From the NCBI GenBank assembly GCA_020430675.1, contig JAGQJJ010000120.1, forward strand, positions 1 to 8,794: a stretch of 8,794 bases of DNA, written 5' to 3'. The stretch is from Myxococcales bacterium. Lineage in GTDB: Bacteria > Myxococcota > Bradymonadia > UBA7976 > UBA1532. Positions 6,269 through 8,794 of the stretch are shown in pieces. The position numbers and the translations under genes are program-made. A model generated the notes under the pieces. The model worked only from the letters and a program-made list of their open reading frames with translations, was not told the DNA's origin and searched no databases. Positions within the stretch are counted from its first letter, which is position 1. Each line of letters starts with the position of its first letter.

Positions 6269-8481
6269 GCGACAAAGAGCGGCACGAAGGCCACCAGCAG
6301 CAGCGCGGTGCCCATCACTGCGATGGGCAGCAAGACCCGCTCGTGGCGGGCCCAGAAGCTGCCCGATTCGTGCTCGGCGCGTTCGACCTTCGTGTCGCCC
6401 ACCACCTGTCTCGTCAAGAGGTGGTTCAACGCCACCGGCGGCGTCAGGTAGCCCAGTTCGAAGGCCACCAGCACCACCATCCAGAAGTGCACCGGATCGA
6501 TGTGGTTGCGATAGGCGACTTCGGCGATGGTCGCCGAGACCAGCACCACGGCGCCGTAAGGGTCCATGGTCATGCCAATGATGACCAGCACGAAGACCAG
6601 CACGCCCATCGTGAGGTAGATCGAGCCGAAGTGCTCGGGCACCGCCGACATCACATCGGCCCGCTCGATGATGCCGCCGACGCAGATCGACATGCCCATC
6701 AGCAGCAGCAGCGCACCGATATGGCCGGTCGTCTCAGAGGTCGCTGCGCCCAGGGCCTTGCGGAAGCCGAAGCGCCGGACGCGACCGCTGCGGCCGACGA
6801 CCTCGCGCCCCGTCAGGCGGTCGTAGAGCAGCACGCCGATCATCAGCACCGGCAGCATCACCGGCGCGCGGTGCTCATCGACGTTGGCGTCCAGCGCGTA
6901 CGAGTATCCGACCAGCAGGACGACAAAGAGCACGATGTACGGCAACAGCGCCCGCACCGCCCGCCAGGTGCCGGGCAACGCCTCGCGCGGCGAGGCCATC
7001 GTCCACTTGCCTTGGCGATTGACCAGCGAGACCACGAAGAAGAGCACTGCCGTCAGCAGGAAGACCTTGAAGCCCCAATCGAAGAGCTGATCGGTCGTCA
7101 CCTCGCTGTTGAGCGAGGCGACGATGACCACCAGCAGGCAGGGGCTCAGCACCACGCCCATGCTGCCCGACATGGCGGTCGCCGCCAGCGCCAGTTGCCG
7201 GCGGGCCCCCGCCCGGCGCAGCTCGCGGTAGATGATGGCGCCAGCAGCGATGACAAAGATGCCCGACGCGCCGCTATAAGCCGTCGGCAGCGCAGCGCCC
7301 ACCACGGTCACAAAGGCCAGCAGCTCGGGCGCCAGGCGCCAGGGGCGCAGCACCTCGAAGATGAGCTGCGAGAGTCGCGTGCGCTTGAGCAGCATGCCGA
7401 CCCAGACATAGAGCCCGATGTGCAGGTAGAGCAGCGCGTGCTCGGTCAGCTTGCCGATGTAGATCGCCAGCCCGGCCGGGTGCCCCTCGGCGATCAGGAA
7501 GTACAGCCCGGCGATCAGGCACATCGTGGTGTAGAGCGGCACGCTGAGCAGCGCCCGTCCGATGCTCGTCTTGCCCGTGGCGTCGGCCGGTGGCCTCAGC
7601 AGGTTGAACAGGCTGGCCAACGACAAGAGCCCGAAGCCGATGATCCAGATCCAATGCAGCAGTCCGTGGCCGTGATCGGCGAGCGCGGTGTCTTCGATGC
7701 GCTTGAAGGACCAGAACGAGCTCAAGAGCAGCAGATGCGCGGCGAGCTGCGCGCCGTCAGAAGCCAGGTGGTCGAGCCGCGACCGCGCCGGACGCAATGC
7801 GATGTGGTGGCGGAAGAACGTGGTCGCGACCGCGCAGATCAGGATGAGCAGCGCCAGCAGATGGCTGAGGTGATTGACGCCCAGGTCGACAATCCACTCG
7901 ACCGTCTGCTCGATGGCCCGAAAGCGCCGCACTGAGGGCGTGATGCGCTCGCGCGCTTCTTTGACGGCCGCCCACCGCGCGATGCACTGGAGGCGGCTGG
8001 CTTCGAAGGAATGCCACTTGGGCGGCTTCGCGCCGGCCGCGGCCGCGGCACCGGGGTCGTCGGGCAAGTTCAGCTTGTCGGGGTCGGGCGCTGGCTCTTC
8101 GTCGAACTCCAGATCATCGACCGGCTTCGGCGCCGCTTCGCCCCCAGCGGGCGAAGGCGGGGGCGCCGCGTCGTCGTCATTGAAGTCCAGATCATCGAGC
8201 GGCACCGGGGTGTCGGGGCGCGGCCCGTCGGGCACGATGGCCGGCTTCTTGGTCAGCGTCTCGTCGCGGAGGCGCTCCAGTTCGATGGGGTCGCAGTCGG
8301 GGTCATCGGGGTCATGGCGAAGGGTGTGATAGCCCGTCCACCAATGCTCCCCGAGCGCGAGGAGCTGAGAATGGATCATCTCGGCCGTGCCGTAGGTCAG
8401 CACGGACAGCAGCAAGAGCACTGCCGGGAGGGTGGTGTAGAAGCGGACCCGGAGAAAGGCCGGCTCTTTGGTCTCGCTCAA
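6262..8481 (-). CDS. dctM: TRAP transporter fused permease (DctQ-DctM) with acidic linker insert
   Basis: A 739-residue inner-membrane protein. The C-terminal two thirds (about 300-739) is a DctM large permease: PTAYSGASG at 399-407 and GMTMDPYG at 636-643 correspond to the two sodium/substrate hairpin regions, and LTPPVALNH at 679-687 matches the family's LTPPVG block. Before it, membrane segments near 197-222, 240-258 and 275-295 look DctQ-like, so small and large subunits are fused. One helix at about 15-35 is separated from these by roughly 160 residues, including a Pro/Asp/Glu-rich stretch (about 57-155) with two similar blocks, PLDDLDFNDD (94-103) and PVDDLEFDEE (120-129). It should drive sodium-coupled uptake with a periplasmic binding protein; the substrate is unknown. 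The start is a TTG at 8481, just one codon after the stop of the preceding gene and in the same frame; the next in-frame ATG would be inside the first helix. Confidence 0.85.
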   Translation of the reverse strand: MSETKEPAFLRVRFYTTLPAVLLLLSVLTYGTAEMIHSQLLALGEHWWTGYHTLRHDPDDPDCDPIELERLRDETLTKKPAIVPDGPRPDTPVPLDDLDFNDDDAAPPPSPAGGEAAPKPVDDLEFDEEPAPDPDKLNLPDDPGAAAAAGAKPPKWHSFEASRLQCIARWAAVKEARERITPSVRRFRAIEQTVEWIVDLGVNHLSHLLALLILICAVATTFFRHHIALRPARSRLDHLASDGAQLAAHLLLLSSFWSFKRIEDTALADHGHGLLHWIWIIGFGLLSLASLFNLLRPPADATGKTSIGRALLSVPLYTTMCLIAGLYFLIAEGHPAGLAIYIGKLTEHALLYLHIGLYVWVGMLLKRTRLSQLIFEVLRPWRLAPELLAFVTVVGAALPTAYSGASGIFVIAAGAIIYRELRRAGARRQLALAATAMSGSMGVVLSPCLLVVIVASLNSEVTTDQLFDWGFKVFLLTAVLFFVVSLVNRQGKWTMASPREALPGTWRAVRALLPYIVLFVVLLVGYSYALDANVDEHRAPVMLPVLMIGVLLYDRLTGREVVGRSGRVRRFGFRKALGAATSETTGHIGALLLLMGMSICVGGIIERADVMSAVPEHFGSIYLTMGVLVFVLVIIGMTMDPYGAVVLVSATIAEVAYRNHIDPVHFWMVVLVAFELGYLTPPVALNHLLTRQVVGDTKVERAEHESGSFWARHERVLLPIAVMGTALLLVAFVPLFVAY
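8108..8198 (-). repeat. Duplicated 13-bp unit encoding acidic PxDDLxF blocks
   Basis: The sequence TCCAGATCATCGA occurs at 8108-8120 and again at 8186-8198 on the plus strand. On the coding strand both copies encode the DDL(D/E)F core of two acidic blocks in the TRAP permease linker. The identity continues loosely on both sides (GAA before, CGG close after), which suggests an internal duplication followed by divergence rather than chance. Confidence 0.6.
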
Positions 8482-8484
8482 AGG

Positions 8485-8794
8485 CTACTCGCGTGGCTGA
8501 GCACACTCCGCTCGGGTCGCGTCCTTCTTGCAGCGCGCCTGCCGCATCAGCCGCAGCGCGTTGCCATCGTAGACCTTGTTGTCGCGCAGCTCGACGCGAA
8601 CGTCGAGGAACATCTGGTCGTAGCGCGCCCGGTCTTCGTCCGAGATCTCGATCCAATGCTTCTCCGGGATGTCCTTCTCGGCGTTGCCGACGGCGCCCAT
8701 CGCGCGGTCGTAACCGGCCAGCGCCGCCGCGCGGGACTTGGCGAGGAAGTCCTCGGAGAAGTCCTTCTTGCGCACGATGAGCTGCAGGCTGAGC
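8485..8794 (-). CDS. Probable TRAP solute-binding protein, C-terminal end only
   Basis: The last 102 residues of a protein whose start lies beyond the right edge; the frame stays open to the edge (LSLQLIVRKKDF at the visible beginning). A beta strand followed by long charged helices (DFLAKSRAAALAGYDRAM, then DEDRARYDQMFLDVRVEL) resembles the closing part of DctP-type binding proteins, in which a strand and RKKDF-like turn precede C-terminal helices. The match is weak on its own and leans on position: it lies immediately upstream of, and in frame with, the TRAP permease. Two cysteines near the end (RQARCKK and AECAQ) would suit a disulfide in the periplasm. The GTG at 8775 is read here as an internal Val, not a start. 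It could instead be another periplasmic component of the same operon. Confidence 0.5.
   Translation of the reverse strand, partial: LSLQLIVRKKDFSEDFLAKSRAAALAGYDRAMGAVGNAEKDIPEKHWIEISDEDRARYDQMFLDVRVELRDNKVYDGNALRLMRQARCKKDATRAECAQPRE

Noticed and set aside
6043..7935. A 630-codon plus-strand frame opposite the TRAP permease
   Set aside because: Extremely rich in His, Gln, Asp and Arg with no fold-like pattern; the opposite strand encodes a well-supported membrane protein with conserved DctM motifs.

Overview
This 8.8 kb window is very GC-rich and tightly packed, with gene ends overlapping rather than separated. It looks like chromosomal DNA of a Gram-negative bacterium: there are two lipoprotein signals, a probable outer-membrane beta-barrel, a periplasmic murein endopeptidase and a TRAP transporter. 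The mix of archaeal-type XPB/Bax1, a TRAP transporter and many lipoproteins fits Myxococcota or a related former deltaproteobacterial lineage, but that is inference; nothing here fixes the taxon. I see no tRNA, rRNA, CRISPR array, insertion sequence or phage gene.

Layout, left to right. (1) 1-731, minus: the N-terminal 243 residues of a lipoprotein with a GH113-like TIM barrel; it runs off the left edge. (2) 820-1647 and 1656-2585, plus: a two-gene unit encoding a secreted beta-barrel-like protein and a DUF547 lipoprotein. It is divergent from gene 1 across an 88-base gap. (3) 2572-3792 and 3779-5140, minus: a two-gene operon for a Bax1/DUF790 nuclease and an XPB-family SF2 helicase, the helicase first. 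The two reading frames overlap by 14 bases. (4) 5279-6268, plus: a MepA-type (M74) murein endopeptidase with a C-terminal LysM domain, divergent from the helicase across 138 bases that contain a short hairpin. (5) 6262-8481 and 8485-8794, minus: a TRAP transporter unit, consisting of a fused DctQ-DctM permease with an unusual acidic, proline-rich insert and, before it, the C-terminal end of what is probably the solute-binding subunit.

Functionally the window falls into three themes: cell-envelope proteins (GH113-like lipoprotein, beta-barrel, DUF547 lipoprotein, MepA-LysM), DNA repair or processing (XPB plus Bax1), and solute uptake (TRAP). The most distinctive part is the helicase-nuclease pair, which closely resembles archaeal XPB-Bax1 yet sits in a bacterial-looking context and has RAD in place of the RED motif. 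The second is the TRAP unit, where the binding-protein and permease frames are separated by one in-frame TAG and the permease has a duplicated acidic linker. Convergent genes overlap at their 3' ends at 2572-2585 and 6262-6268, leaving no room for intergenic terminators.
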